From: an uncultured Planctomycetota bacterium
GTDB taxonomy: Bacteria; Planctomycetota; Brocadiia; CAIUPP01
DNA length: 64,000 nt
Assembly: GCA_903901045.1 (NCBI GenBank)
Contig: CAIUPP010000063.1
Coordinates: forward strand, 1-64,000
Direction of reading: 5' to 3'
Part shown: positions 42,956 through 52,492 of the stretch, in pieces
How the letters are laid out: each line of letters begins with the position of its first letter
Numbering within the stretch: the first letter of the stretch is position 1
Notes under the pieces: generated by a model
The model's database searches: none
What the model saw: the letters and a program-made list of their open reading frames with translations, nothing else
Told to the model about the DNA's origin: nothing
Position numbers and translations under genes: made by a program

Positions 42956-45880
42956 TTGAAACGCCCGCCGGAAGGCGATATCAGCGCACCGCCGCCTCAG
43001 CCCGCGGAATCATCCTGGGCATTCATGGATGAGCTGCAGTCGCCCGTGCACAGGCCGATGCATTGGGCGGGCGGCACGGCGCACCGGAATGAGCTCGGCC
43101 TTGCGGCGGGCGCAAGGATTGTCGAGTCATTCTCCGACCCCGGCGGGCTTCTGCAAACCGCCTATGGCGACCTTCGCGCTTTTCTGAAAATGGGGGGCGT
43201 TCTCGAAGGGCAAGGCGTCCCGATCATCACCCGAAAAGAACGCACCGGCCTCTTTGAGGAATACTCAATTGCCGCGTCGGATTCGGAGGTGCTGGTTTGC
43301 GCCGCGGACACGGAAGGCATCCGGAGAGGCTTGATCCACCTGGAAGACATGATGCTCCGGCGCGGCGGGCCTTTCCTGCCAAAAGGCCGGCTTCGCAGGA
43401 AGCCCATCATCCAAACGCGGATTTCCCGATGTTTCTACGGCCCGATCAATCGTCCGCCCAAGCATCGCGACGAACTGGCCGATGACGTCAACTACTACCC
43501 CGATGAGTATCTCAACCGCCTTGCGCACGATGGGGTTAACGGCCTCTGGCTGACGATTACTTTCCGCGATACCGTCCCTTCCCGCATCATTCCTGAATTC
43601 GGCAGGGACTCCGCCCGCCGGCTTGAGAAACTGCGCCAAACGGTCCGCCGTTGCGCGCGCTACGGGATACGGATTTATCCTTTTTGTATCGAACCAGCCG
43701 GGATATCCCTCGACAGCCCTCTGCTTTCCGCCCACCCGGAGATAGCCGGCCACCGACGCGGCGAGCAGGTCGCCATCTGCCCGAGTTCAAGAAAGGTGCA
43801 GGCCTACCTGGAGGAAGCCACCCGCACGCTCTTCTCGGATGTGCCGGGGCTGGGAGGACTCATTGTCATCACCGTGGGTGAGCGGTTGACGCATTGCTAC
43901 TCCGCCTCCGGCAGCAACATCAACTGTCCGCGGTGTTCGAGCAAGAGGCCCCGGGAAGTGCTGGCGCTCGAACTCTCGGCCATGGAACGCGGAATGCATG
44001 CGGTCGCGCCCCGGGCCGAGCTCATCTCATGGCCCTATTCGCAGTACATCGTCTGGGGTGAAGCCATGACGCGCGAGGCCGCCGGGCACGTTCCGCCACG
44101 CGTCGCCCTGCAGCACAATTTCGAATCGGCCGGGCGGAACAGGCAACTTGGCAAGTGGCGCAAGGCCAATGACTATTGGCTGTCCTACGTCGGCCCAAGC
44201 GACACGTTCCGCCAGTGCGCGCGTCGTGCCGTGCGTTCCGGGCGGCGCATGTTCGCCAAGCTGCAGGTCGGCTGTTCACACGAAGTCGCCACCGCCCCGT
44301 GCGTCCCTGCCCCCGGTATCCTCTACGCCAAGTACCGTGCGATGCGGGACCTCGGCGTCAGCGGGGCCATGCAATGCTGGTACTTCGGGAATTTTCCCTC
44401 CATCATGACCCGCGCGGCGGGGGAGTTGTCCTTCGCGCCCTTTCCGAAGAGCGAGCGGGAATTCCTTCTCGTCCTCGCGCGCCGCGACTGGCAAAAGGAC
44501 GCGCCCTCCGTGGCCCGGGCCTGGCGCTATTTCAGAAAAGGATACGAGCAATATCCCACGTCTCAATTCTTCGGCTATTATGGGCCGATGCACGATGGCC
44601 CGGTCTGGCCCCTGCACCTGGAACCGCGCAACCTGCCTCTCGCCCCGACCTGGAAACTTGAGTATCCGCCCAGTGGAGACCGCATTGGGGAATCCTTCCC
44701 GCAGAGTCATTCCTTGGAAGAGGTTCTGATCCTGTGCCGGCGGATGGTCTCGAATTGGCATCGCGGAGCGGAAATACTGCGCAAGTTGCGGCCTCGCTAC
44801 CTCTCAGACCCCGACCGCACCCGCGACATCAACACCGCCCTCGCGCTGGACCTGCAATTTCGCAGCGGGCTGAACATCCTCACGTTCTACGCCTTGCGCG
44901 AACGCCTGATTGCGCAGAAGGGTAATGCGAGGCTCGTCACGCTGGATCGTTTGCGCGCCGTGGTCGAAGAGGAGTTGCGGATTGACCGTCAATTGCTGCC
45001 CCTCTGTTCAGACACCTCCGCCCTGGGATTCCATTCCGAGGCGGAAGGATACAAGTATTATCCGGAACGAATCCGATGGCGGATGAACCAACTCCGCGCG
45101 TTGCTGAAGAGGGAGTTCCCGCGCGTACGAAAGCAATCCCGGTCAGGCGCGCCGCTGTTCACGGAGTACACCGGAGCCAACGCCGGGAACGCTCTTTACG
45201 TGTCGCGCCTCCTCAGCCGGAAACCCTCAATGAATGGCATCCCCCAGGGCGGGGTCTGGGATTCCATGCCGGAAGAGGTTTGCCGGAAGTGGACCGACTG
45301 CGAGGGGAAGATGCTTTCCACTCCGCCCCGAAAGGAATACGAGCGATGGGCCGCGCACTGGCGGGTGGGTCACGACCGGCGCGCCCTCTATGTGGGCGCC
45401 CGCTGCGACGTCCCGGACTTGGCGCGGTTCCGCAAGAGCCTGGCGCAGCAGAAAGGCCACGACGGCTACTGGTCCACGCAGATCGTCCTCCGGATAGAGC
45501 CGCGGAGGCTTTTCCCGGGCTACTGGCTCGCCGTCACCCCGAAGGGCTCCAGGCTGTACCGGGACTTTGAGGGCGGAACCGACGAGCAGTGGTCCGTCGC
45601 AGCTCATGCGGGCGACGATCAATGGTCAGCCACTTTCCGCATTCCGTTCGCAACTCTCGGCCTCGATAGGCCGCCGGACGAACCCATCCGGTTCCGGATA
45701 TTCAGTATCATCGGCGACTTCGAGTGGGGGCGATTGCAGAACAGTTGGGTCAAGCCCCATCCGCTCCCAGGGCGATTGGCGTATGGCGAGGAGAATCCCG
45801 CCACGGACTTTGGATGGCTGAGGTTCGAAAAGCGGCGGCCACCTTCTTCAATGAATCGAAGGGATTTTCCATGCGATTAG
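42956..45880 (+). CDS. GH20/alpha-glucuronidase-like protein with CBM9-like tail
   Basis: This 974-residue protein has no signal peptide. Residues ~50-140 resemble the small domain before GH20/GH67-type barrels (TEGIRRGLIHLEDMMLRRGG). The barrel region (~145-500) carries LIVITVGERLTHCYSA and a possible metal site CPRCSSKRP. A helical region and a CBM9-like C-terminal domain (~735-965, with VGHDRRALYVGARCDVPD) follow. The start is TTG 42956 after GGAAGGA; ATG 43026 is the alternative. Its stop overlaps the next start by 10 nt (ATGCGATTAG), which couples it to the fucosidase. Both would work on the same imported oligosaccharide. The family is a best guess. Confidence 0.55.
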   Translation: MKRPPEGDISAPPPQPAESSWAFMDELQSPVHRPMHWAGGTAHRNELGLAAGARIVESFSDPGGLLQTAYGDLRAFLKMGGVLEGQGVPIITRKERTGLFEEYSIAASDSEVLVCAADTEGIRRGLIHLEDMMLRRGGPFLPKGRLRRKPIIQTRISRCFYGPINRPPKHRDELADDVNYYPDEYLNRLAHDGVNGLWLTITFRDTVPSRIIPEFGRDSARRLEKLRQTVRRCARYGIRIYPFCIEPAGISLDSPLLSAHPEIAGHRRGEQVAICPSSRKVQAYLEEATRTLFSDVPGLGGLIVITVGERLTHCYSASGSNINCPRCSSKRPREVLALELSAMERGMHAVAPRAELISWPYSQYIVWGEAMTREAAGHVPPRVALQHNFESAGRNRQLGKWRKANDYWLSYVGPSDTFRQCARRAVRSGRRMFAKLQVGCSHEVATAPCVPAPGILYAKYRAMRDLGVSGAMQCWYFGNFPSIMTRAAGELSFAPFPKSEREFLLVLARRDWQKDAPSVARAWRYFRKGYEQYPTSQFFGYYGPMHDGPVWPLHLEPRNLPLAPTWKLEYPPSGDRIGESFPQSHSLEEVLILCRRMVSNWHRGAEILRKLRPRYLSDPDRTRDINTALALDLQFRSGLNILTFYALRERLIAQKGNARLVTLDRLRAVVEEELRIDRQLLPLCSDTSALGFHSEAEGYKYYPERIRWRMNQLRALLKREFPRVRKQSRSGAPLFTEYTGANAGNALYVSRLLSRKPSMNGIPQGGVWDSMPEEVCRKWTDCEGKMLSTPPRKEYERWAAHWRVGHDRRALYVGARCDVPDLARFRKSLAQQKGHDGYWSTQIVLRIEPRRLFPGYWLAVTPKGSRLYRDFEGGTDEQWSVAAHAGDDQWSATFRIPFATLGLDRPPDEPIRFRIFSIIGDFEWGRLQNSWVKPHPLPGRLAYGEENPATDFGWLRFEKRRPPSSMNRRDFPCD

Positions 45881-47616
45881 TTTCGCCGGTTGGGGGGGAC
45901 GCAAAGGCGACCATCCCTGCCTGGTGGCATGAGGCGCGTTTCGGCATGTTCATCCATTGGGGCCTGTATGCCCTTCCGGCTGGAACGTGGAAGGGGGAGC
46001 AGATTCCAAGTCTGGGCGAATGGATCATGCGGAACGCGCGAATTCCCGTCCCCGAGTACGAACAGCTTGCCCGCCGCTTCAACCCCGTGAAGTTCAACGC
46101 CGATCAGTGGGTCTCGCTTGCGAAACGCGCGGGGATGAAATACCTGGTCATCACGGCCAAACACCACGACGGTTTCGCCATGTACGATTCCCCTTGCGAT
46201 CCGTTCAATATCGTCAAAGCCACGCCCTTTGGCCGCGATCCTATGACCGAGCTTGCTGAGGCCTGTGGGAAGCACGGTATTCGGTTGTGCTTTTACTATT
46301 CCCAAACGCAGGACTGGCGCCACCCCGGCGGCGCCGGTCACTGGAGATTTGGGGAGAAGTGGTCGAAGGCTTTTCCCCCGCCGGAGGCATTTCAGGATTA
46401 TCTCGAAAAGAAGGCCAAGCCCCAGGTGCGCGAACTCCTGACACAGTACGGCTCCATCGGACTCATCTGGTTCGACACCCCGCTCTGCATCACCCGGGAA
46501 CAAAGCCTCGACCTCAAACGCCTTGTTAAGTCCATCCAGCCCGACTGCATCGTCTGCGGCCGTATCGGCAACCAGGTGGGCGACTATGGCACCATGGGGG
46601 ATAACATGATCCCCGCCGGCCGAGTTGCCGGGTATTGGGAAACGCCCGCCACGCTCAACGATACCTGGGGTTACAAAAGTTACGATCACAACTGGAAAAG
46701 CGCAGACCGTCTGCTCGGTCTTCTCGTGGATCTGGCCGGCAAAGGGGTGAATTACCTGCTGAACGTCGGACCTACGGGGGAAGGAGAGTTTCCCCCGGAG
46801 AGCGTGGAGCGACTGGAGGCCATAGGGGAATGGATGTCGGTCAACGGAGAAGCCATCTACGGCACTCAGCCAAGCCCCTGCCCGTGCGAGCTGCCATGGG
46901 GGCGCATCACCTGGAAAGGAAAGCGCGCTTACCTGCACGTTACCAAATGGCCTGAAGGGCCTTTGCGTATCCACGGTATTCGGAGCTCCATATCCGCCGC
47001 CCGTTTCCTGGCGGATCCCGGGGCCCGGGTGACTTACCGGCAGCAACATGACCTGGAACGTGACTGGCACACGCTGGAGTTGACCTTGCCGCCGCAGGCG
47101 CCTGGGGCGCACGTCGCCGTCCTGGCCCTGGACTTGGAGGCGCCTTTGGACATGGACGACACACCCATCCAGCAGTCCGATGGCAGCGTAACGCTGCTTG
47201 CCCACCTGGCGCAGGTGAATCCGCCCGATGCCGTCGCCTTCGAGCGCAATGGCACGACCGAGGCTTGGCACACGACCGAACCCGAACTGAGTTGGCACTT
47301 CAAAGTGGCAAACGGCGGACGGTTTACCGTGGAGATAGTCCATTGGGAGGCGCCCGGCAAGGAGGCAGAGGGTCATCATGAGGTCTCCTTGCGCATCGGT
47401 GACACCAGCCTGGAGGGGCCTCTGCTCCGCCACCGCGACCTTGACAGCTTCCGTGCGCGTCGCGTCTCCCCGGAGGCCGTGGGCATCCTGGGTGAGATTA
47501 CGCTCCCGGCGGCGGGAAGCTATGAGGCCGTCCTTCGTGCCACGCGCATTCGTCCGGATACGGCCGGCATCATGCTGTCGGAGGTGCGCCTCCGATCCGT
47601 TGCAACGCCCGACTGA
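45871..47616 (+). CDS. alpha-L-fucosidase, GH29
   Basis: This GH29-type enzyme of about 581 residues has WWHEARFGMFIHWGLYALPA at the start, MKYLVITAKHHDGFAMYDS, the nucleophile strand GSIGLIWFDTPLC, and NYLLNVGPTGEGEFPPE. The extra C-terminal ~180 residues form beta-sandwich material (ELSWHFKVANGGRFTVEIVH) not present in the copy at 25278. It has no signal peptide, so it acts on imported oligosaccharides. The start ATG 45871 overlaps the upstream stop, behind GAAGGG. The two fucosidases head different loci and probably serve different linkages. Confidence 0.88.
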   Translation: MRLVSPVGGDAKATIPAWWHEARFGMFIHWGLYALPAGTWKGEQIPSLGEWIMRNARIPVPEYEQLARRFNPVKFNADQWVSLAKRAGMKYLVITAKHHDGFAMYDSPCDPFNIVKATPFGRDPMTELAEACGKHGIRLCFYYSQTQDWRHPGGAGHWRFGEKWSKAFPPPEAFQDYLEKKAKPQVRELLTQYGSIGLIWFDTPLCITREQSLDLKRLVKSIQPDCIVCGRIGNQVGDYGTMGDNMIPAGRVAGYWETPATLNDTWGYKSYDHNWKSADRLLGLLVDLAGKGVNYLLNVGPTGEGEFPPESVERLEAIGEWMSVNGEAIYGTQPSPCPCELPWGRITWKGKRAYLHVTKWPEGPLRIHGIRSSISAARFLADPGARVTYRQQHDLERDWHTLELTLPPQAPGAHVAVLALDLEAPLDMDDTPIQQSDGSVTLLAHLAQVNPPDAVAFERNGTTEAWHTTEPELSWHFKVANGGRFTVEIVHWEAPGKEAEGHHEVSLRIGDTSLEGPLLRHRDLDSFRARRVSPEAVGILGEITLPAAGSYEAVLRATRIRPDTAGIMLSEVRLRSVATPD

Positions 47617-47689
47617 TGGATTGTGCCTCTCGAAAACTCCATCTGACAGCAAAAAGCCGCGATAGATCGGAGCGTCTTGGAGCGCCATA

Positions 47690-47702
47690 GGGGCGAAGCC
47701 CC
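47690..47702 (+). other. small hairpin between fucosidase and transporter genes
   Basis: GGGGC-GAA-GCCCC forms a 5-bp stem in the 120-nt gap. There is no T-run after it, so it is not a convincing terminator. It may only modulate RNA stability between the two genes. Confidence 0.25.
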
Positions 47703-47736
47703 TGCGGGATGATGTACTTAGTGGAGTGTTCAGCGC

Positions 47737-49737
47737 ATGCCGATCCTCGGCTCGATAATGCGGTTTTTCCGCCGGAAGGGCGCGGGCGGGGAAGGTCCCG
47801 ACCCCCTTCCTCCGTCTAAAATCAAAACCTATCACTGCGGAACCCTCACGTACACGAAGGCCGGGCTTCTGGCGATCTTTGCCTGGCTTCTGTGGGGCGA
47901 CTTCTGTTACACGATTATGGAATCGGTCGTGCCGACCGTTGTGCCGATCAACCTGAAGGGGCTGGCTTGCCCCAACTGGCTGATGGGCCTGATCATGACA
48001 ACGGTCCCGGGCATTCTGAACATGACGGTCTGTCCCGCTGTCAGCTTCAAAAGCGATCGACACCGGGGCAAATGGGGCCGACGGATTCCATTCATTATCT
48101 GGACCCTGCCGTTTCTTTGCGTAAGTCTGGTTCTGCTCGGGTGCAGCCACGACATCAGCTCCTGGCTGCAAGCGCACATGACGTTCCTGCAGCAATTCGC
48201 GCCCGCAACGGTCACCATCGCGCTCATCGGGCTCTTCATAGCCGCGTTCCAATTCTTCAATATGTTTGTCGCGTCGGTCTTTAACTGCCTGCTCAACGAC
48301 GTGGTGCCGGCGCCGCACATGGGGCGTTTCATCGGGTCGTTCCGGATCGTCGGCAACCTGGCCAGCGCGCTGTACAGTTACTTTGTCTACCAATACGCTG
48401 GAACGAATATGCGGGAGATTCTGATCGGCGCCGCGCTGCTGTACTTCGTCGGCTTTACCGTCCTGTGCGTGATGGTCAAGGAAGGCGGGTATCCCCCCGT
48501 GGAAGGCGAGGAGGTCGGCGCCTCCCGGGGCTTCCGGGGCGTGAAGACGTACCTCAAGGAGTCGTTCTGTCACAAATGGTACTGGGTGTTCTTCGGGTGG
48601 AACACCATCAGCGCTATCACGGCCGGCGTCGGCATATTCGACGTATTCTTCTACCAGGAGATGGGCCTGTCGCTGGACGACATCGGAAAGCTCGGTGCCA
48701 TCGGCGGGATCGCGGGCATGGCCGCGATGTATCTGGCCTCTGTATTTGTTGACCGTTGGCATCCCATGCGCGTGCGGGTCTATGTCAGCATCTTCCTGGC
48801 CTTTGCCGGGTTTTCAAACTGGGTCTGGATATTCGTCACGTTGCCCGGGAGATACTTCTTCTGGCTGTCCATGGGCTCGGCCGTGATTGGATGCCTCTTC
48901 GTCTCGTTGACCATCGTCAGCGGCGCCCCGCTCCAAATGAGGATCTTCCCGAAATCGCGCTACGGCCAGTTCTGCTCGGCCCAGGCGATGATTCGCGCCA
49001 TCCTCTCGCTGATGTCCGGCGTCGTCGCCGGGCTGTTCATTGATGGCATCGTGTGGCTTTTACGCAATTCCAACTGTGGCCCCAATTTCTGTTACCGTTT
49101 CACTTTTCTGTGGTCGGGCCTCTTTACGGCCATCACAGGACTGTTTGCCATCTGGGTCTATGTGTATTGGCACAGGCTCGGCGCAGCCCAGTATCAGGCT
49201 CCGGCGCCATGGAATCCCAACAAGATCGAAGCGCAGGAAATCGTTCCCACCGTCGGCCCGCAATCGCGCTGGCTGAGCTTGTCTCTGCGGTTCTTTGACG
49301 CGATCATGTGGTTGTCAGTGCTCGCCCTGCTGCCCATGATGTGGTGGATGCATCAACGCGGGGCCACGATTGCGTTGCGAGCGTATACCACCTTGGTTCT
49401 GCCCGGCCTGGTGGGCGTGTGGATCGCGTGGAAGTTTCTCGAGCGCGGGATTCGGCGCGACATGGCCCGAAGTCTCAGGAATGAACCGCTCCAGAACGGA
49501 ATCCCGCACCATGGCGTCCTGCTGGTCGTATCCATCCAGTACCTGCTGGCCCTGGGCCTTTGGGTCGCCCAGGTCATCGTGACGGTCCGGTTGAATATGG
49601 AATGGGAGTGCATCGTTATCGGGATGTCCGCCGTCGTCGCCAATCTTCTGTTGATCGCCGCCATCTGGGTGATCTGGCGGATGGAGCGCGGACGGTCCGG
49701 TGAACTGGATGTGGATACCCGAGTCTCCGCCTCTTAG
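47737..49737 (+). CDS. MFS/GPH-like sugar transporter
   Basis: This 666-residue polytopic membrane protein has at least a dozen hydrophobic segments. The loop motif SDRHRGKWGRRIPFI between the early helices is the hallmark of the GPH/SLC45 sugar:cation symporter type of major facilitator. A block near the middle, FNMFVASVFNCLLNDVVPAP, matches the SLC45-like group. It is the only evident transporter in the window and follows the fucosidase, so it likely imports the oligosaccharide. Length exceeds typical 450-residue members because of a C-terminal extension with more helices. ATG 47737 is assumed; ATG 47758 is possible. Confidence 0.85.
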   Translation: MPILGSIMRFFRRKGAGGEGPDPLPPSKIKTYHCGTLTYTKAGLLAIFAWLLWGDFCYTIMESVVPTVVPINLKGLACPNWLMGLIMTTVPGILNMTVCPAVSFKSDRHRGKWGRRIPFIIWTLPFLCVSLVLLGCSHDISSWLQAHMTFLQQFAPATVTIALIGLFIAAFQFFNMFVASVFNCLLNDVVPAPHMGRFIGSFRIVGNLASALYSYFVYQYAGTNMREILIGAALLYFVGFTVLCVMVKEGGYPPVEGEEVGASRGFRGVKTYLKESFCHKWYWVFFGWNTISAITAGVGIFDVFFYQEMGLSLDDIGKLGAIGGIAGMAAMYLASVFVDRWHPMRVRVYVSIFLAFAGFSNWVWIFVTLPGRYFFWLSMGSAVIGCLFVSLTIVSGAPLQMRIFPKSRYGQFCSAQAMIRAILSLMSGVVAGLFIDGIVWLLRNSNCGPNFCYRFTFLWSGLFTAITGLFAIWVYVYWHRLGAAQYQAPAPWNPNKIEAQEIVPTVGPQSRWLSLSLRFFDAIMWLSVLALLPMMWWMHQRGATIALRAYTTLVLPGLVGVWIAWKFLERGIRRDMARSLRNEPLQNGIPHHGVLLVVSIQYLLALGLWVAQVIVTVRLNMEWECIVIGMSAVVANLLLIAAIWVIWRMERGRSGELDVDTRVSAS

Positions 49738-49920
49738 TGATCTCGCTCGACGGGTGGGTCTCGTCTTTGTATTCGTCACAGAACGGAGTCTTTTCGAAAC
49801 AGCAATGAGAGGATAATTGGTTCTATGAGACTTTGACGTCAACCCCCAAGACCTGGTCCAGAATGGATGTGAGGAATGTTGTAGAGTTTGGCTTTGGTTC
49901 AGTCGAAAGGAGGATCATCC

Positions 49921-50853
49921 GTGCTGATTGACATGCATGTGCATTGCCGCAAGAATCGGTTTCCCTTTGTCCATGGGCGCAAGGCAAAGACCTTCGCGCA
50001 GCCGCACGAACTGCTCCGCATGATGGATGCGGCGGGGATCGACAAGGGGGTTCTGCTCCCCTCCATGAACCCGGAGTGGCATTGGGGCTACATCACGCCG
50101 GAGGAAACGCTCGAGATCGCTGCGCTTTACCCGAAGCGTTTCATTCCCTTCTGTAGCCTCGACGCGCGCATGATCGGCAATTCCCCCAAAACCGATTTCC
50201 GCCCCATGCTCCGGTACTACAAAGAGGCCGGTTGCAAGGGGGTGGGGGAGTACATGGCGAATCTGCCGTTCGACGACCCGATGACGATGAACCTCTTCCG
50301 GCAGGTGGCCGAGGTGGGGCTGCCGCTGCTGTTCCACATCGGCCCCACGCGCGGCGGCTGTTACGGCTGCTACGACGAAAAGGGACTCCCGCGCCTTGAG
50401 AAAGTCCTCAAGGCCATTCCCAACCTCATTCTGATCGGTCACTCCCAGCCCTTCTGGGCGGAGATCGGCCAGGTTACCGAGCAATCGCGCAAGGGTTACC
50501 CGACGGGCAAGGTGAAGCCGGGGCGCCTCGTCACGCTCATGCGCCGCTACCCGAACCTCTGGGGCGACCTCTCCGCCGGAAGCGGGCACAACGCCATCGC
50601 GCGCGATCCGAAGTTCGGCTACAAGTTCCTCGAAGAGTTCCAGGATCGCCTGCTGTTCGGCACGGACATCTGCTACTGCCCGCAAGTGCTGCCGCAGGTG
50701 CCTTACTTCCGCAAGGTCAAGTCGGAGAAACTCATCTCGGACACCGCCTTCCAGAAGATCACCTGGAAGAACGCCAACCGGCTGCTGGGTCTCGGGCTGA
50801 CCGAGAGTTCACCTTCGGAGATCAAGAAGGAGCCGGCGGCCGGCATGTTCTGA
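49921..50853 (+). CDS. amidohydrolase 2-family protein (TIM-barrel hydrolase)
   Basis: This protein of about 310 residues begins LIDMHVHCRKNRFPF, where His-x-His is the metal motif of the amidohydrolase superfamily. It continues with GCKGVGEYMANLPFDDPMTM, PLLFHIGPTRGGC, LILIGHSQPFWAEIG and DRLLFGTDICYCP, whose late Asp is the usual catalytic acid. Members act as decarboxylases or hydrolases on small molecules, including sugar lactones. The start is GTG 49921, seven nt after AAAGGAGG; the longer frame is not supported. It lies 183 nt after the transporter and faces the convergent pectinesterase operon. The substrate is unknown. Confidence 0.8.
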   Translation: MLIDMHVHCRKNRFPFVHGRKAKTFAQPHELLRMMDAAGIDKGVLLPSMNPEWHWGYITPEETLEIAALYPKRFIPFCSLDARMIGNSPKTDFRPMLRYYKEAGCKGVGEYMANLPFDDPMTMNLFRQVAEVGLPLLFHIGPTRGGCYGCYDEKGLPRLEKVLKAIPNLILIGHSQPFWAEIGQVTEQSRKGYPTGKVKPGRLVTLMRRYPNLWGDLSAGSGHNAIARDPKFGYKFLEEFQDRLLFGTDICYCPQVLPQVPYFRKVKSEKLISDTAFQKITWKNANRLLGLGLTESSPSEIKKEPAAGMF

Positions 50854-51023
50854 GGTTCGCGTTCCGGCAGGCTGATCGGAATTGTTGGGCGCGAATGGCG
50901 CCAGGCAATGCCGTGGCAACCGAAGGTCTCCATCCTGTCAGGGACGGCGACGACTGGCGAAAGCGAAGCTACACCGTTGTCGGTCTATCCTCATTGTGAG
51001 CGTCAACCGATATCGCCGGCACT

Positions 51024-52433
51024 TTATGGCACGTCCCCAGTCAGCATCGTGCTTCCCAGAACGGCCTTGGTTCCCTTCCCGTAGAGCAGGAGCTTGAAGC
51101 CTCGGAGCTCGTCCTTGGCGCGTTTGAGAGCAATCGCTTCCGTTTCGCGCCCAACGACGAAGAACTTTACGTCGTCGGCGCTACGGGCCACGAGGCGGTA
51201 GGTCTGCCACTCCTGGGTGTTGATCTTGATCACGGCGGCGGGATTGACACCGTCGGCCACTCCGTCAGCTTGCCACTGCACCTGCCACGCGCTGGGCTTG
51301 CAGAGATAGAGCAAGCCAATGGCGCCTTTGGGAGCGAAGCTGCATTTCATTCGGAACTCCATCACCATCGGGAGTTCGGACGTGGCGCCATAGGGGCCCA
51401 TGACCATGCCGAAGGCGTTGTCCGTCTCGCTTATGAGGACCAGTCCCTCATCGGTCATCTCCGCGCCCGCGACATAGACGTTCCGGTACGCTTCCCACGC
51501 TGCGGACTTTTTTGCCGCGCCCTCGGCCGCGCCATAGGTCTCCTTGATGCGAATCCCCGGCCGCGCCAGCGGGTTGCGGGTGCCGAGCTTCGCTGTCAAT
51601 TCTTGTCCGCTCGCCGGCGCCTGTGCGTCGTCATACCAAACCGCGCCGGTGATCCCACCTTCGGGTGTGTTGCCGCTGCCGTAGAACTCGATGAAATTCG
51701 ACTTGTCGGGCTTCTCGTTGGCCAGGCAAGCCACTTGCCGTTTTCCGGCGAGCGTGCTGTCGTGGATAACAAAGAAATCCCGCTGTTGGCTGTCCATGGC
51801 GGAGATGAGGATAGCGTCGGTCTCACCTTTCAACGCGCAATGTTCAACGGTCATGCTGCACGAGGATTCCTGTCCTTTCCCGTTGTGCATGTAAAGGGGC
51901 TGTTTGGCTTCGAGGAGCGAGTCCTTAATGACAATATGCTGTCCCGCCCACAAGCCGATGCCGAAAGCCGTGTTGTAGTCATTGGCCGGGGGCGTGCGGC
52001 GAAGGATGCAGTTGTCGACCGTGAGTACGTAGGGTCCGCCGCCGTCGCTGTGGATGCAGTACTTGACGTCGCCGCCAAGGAGAGTCAGGTTCTTGATTGT
52101 GCTGGTCGTCGTCGCCCAGATGACATGTGTGCGCGTGACTTCTTCAGCGGGCTTGCGCGAATAGCTCAGGACGCACTTGTCACGATCTTCTCCGACGAGG
52201 TTTACCCAGTTCCTCGTCGTCACCATTTCGTTATACGACCCGGGCTTGATCAGAAGGGTGACCGGATTTTCCTTCGTGGCGTCCTTGACTGAGTCGAGCG
52301 CTTCAGTGACCGTCTTGAAGGCGCCCGTGCCGTCCTGCGCTACGATGACTGTTCGTTCCGCCGCCAAACTGCTCAGAGCCGTCAGAAGAGTGGCGATTGC
52401 GGCCAGCAATATTCCATGCGCGGCGCGGGGCAT
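51024..52433 (-). CDS. secreted pectinesterase (CE8) with extra C-terminal domain
   Basis: This 469-residue protein has a signal peptide (to about residue 24, ending SSLAA) and a right-handed beta-helix of pectinesterase type: TVIVAQDGTGAFKTVTEALD at the start, NPVTLLIKPGSYNEMV, and GETDAILISAM, which corresponds to the catalytic VDFIF segment. The usual QDTLY is QPLYMH here, so one catalytic Asp appears changed and activity is uncertain. From about residue 300 a second domain follows (IRIKETYGAAEGAAKKSAAW to the end) that also exists alone as the adjacent upstream gene. AGGAG precedes the ATG. It is the last gene of the minus operon and would remove methyl esters from galacturonan. Confidence 0.8.
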   Translation of the reverse strand: MPRAAHGILLAAIATLLTALSSLAAERTVIVAQDGTGAFKTVTEALDSVKDATKENPVTLLIKPGSYNEMVTTRNWVNLVGEDRDKCVLSYSRKPAEEVTRTHVIWATTTSTIKNLTLLGGDVKYCIHSDGGGPYVLTVDNCILRRTPPANDYNTAFGIGLWAGQHIVIKDSLLEAKQPLYMHNGKGQESSCSMTVEHCALKGETDAILISAMDSQQRDFFVIHDSTLAGKRQVACLANEKPDKSNFIEFYGSGNTPEGGITGAVWYDDAQAPASGQELTAKLGTRNPLARPGIRIKETYGAAEGAAKKSAAWEAYRNVYVAGAEMTDEGLVLISETDNAFGMVMGPYGATSELPMVMEFRMKCSFAPKGAIGLLYLCKPSAWQVQWQADGVADGVNPAAVIKINTQEWQTYRLVARSADDVKFFVVGRETEAIALKRAKDELRGFKLLLYGKGTKAVLGSTMLTGDVP

Positions 52434-52492
52434 CCTTCTCTCCTTAACTTGATTGTTTTGTCCAGTTCAGCGCGGATTTCCGCGTCCTGTGT

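Noticed and set aside
45877-48762. A 961-codon open frame on the minus strand opposite the fucosidase and transporter
   Set aside because: The plus strand carries clear GH29 and GPH motifs; the antisense frame is compositionally biased and has no domain.
50888-50902. GGCGC-GAATG-GCGCC hairpin between convergent genes as a terminator
   Set aside because: The stem is only 5 bp with no T-run on either strand.
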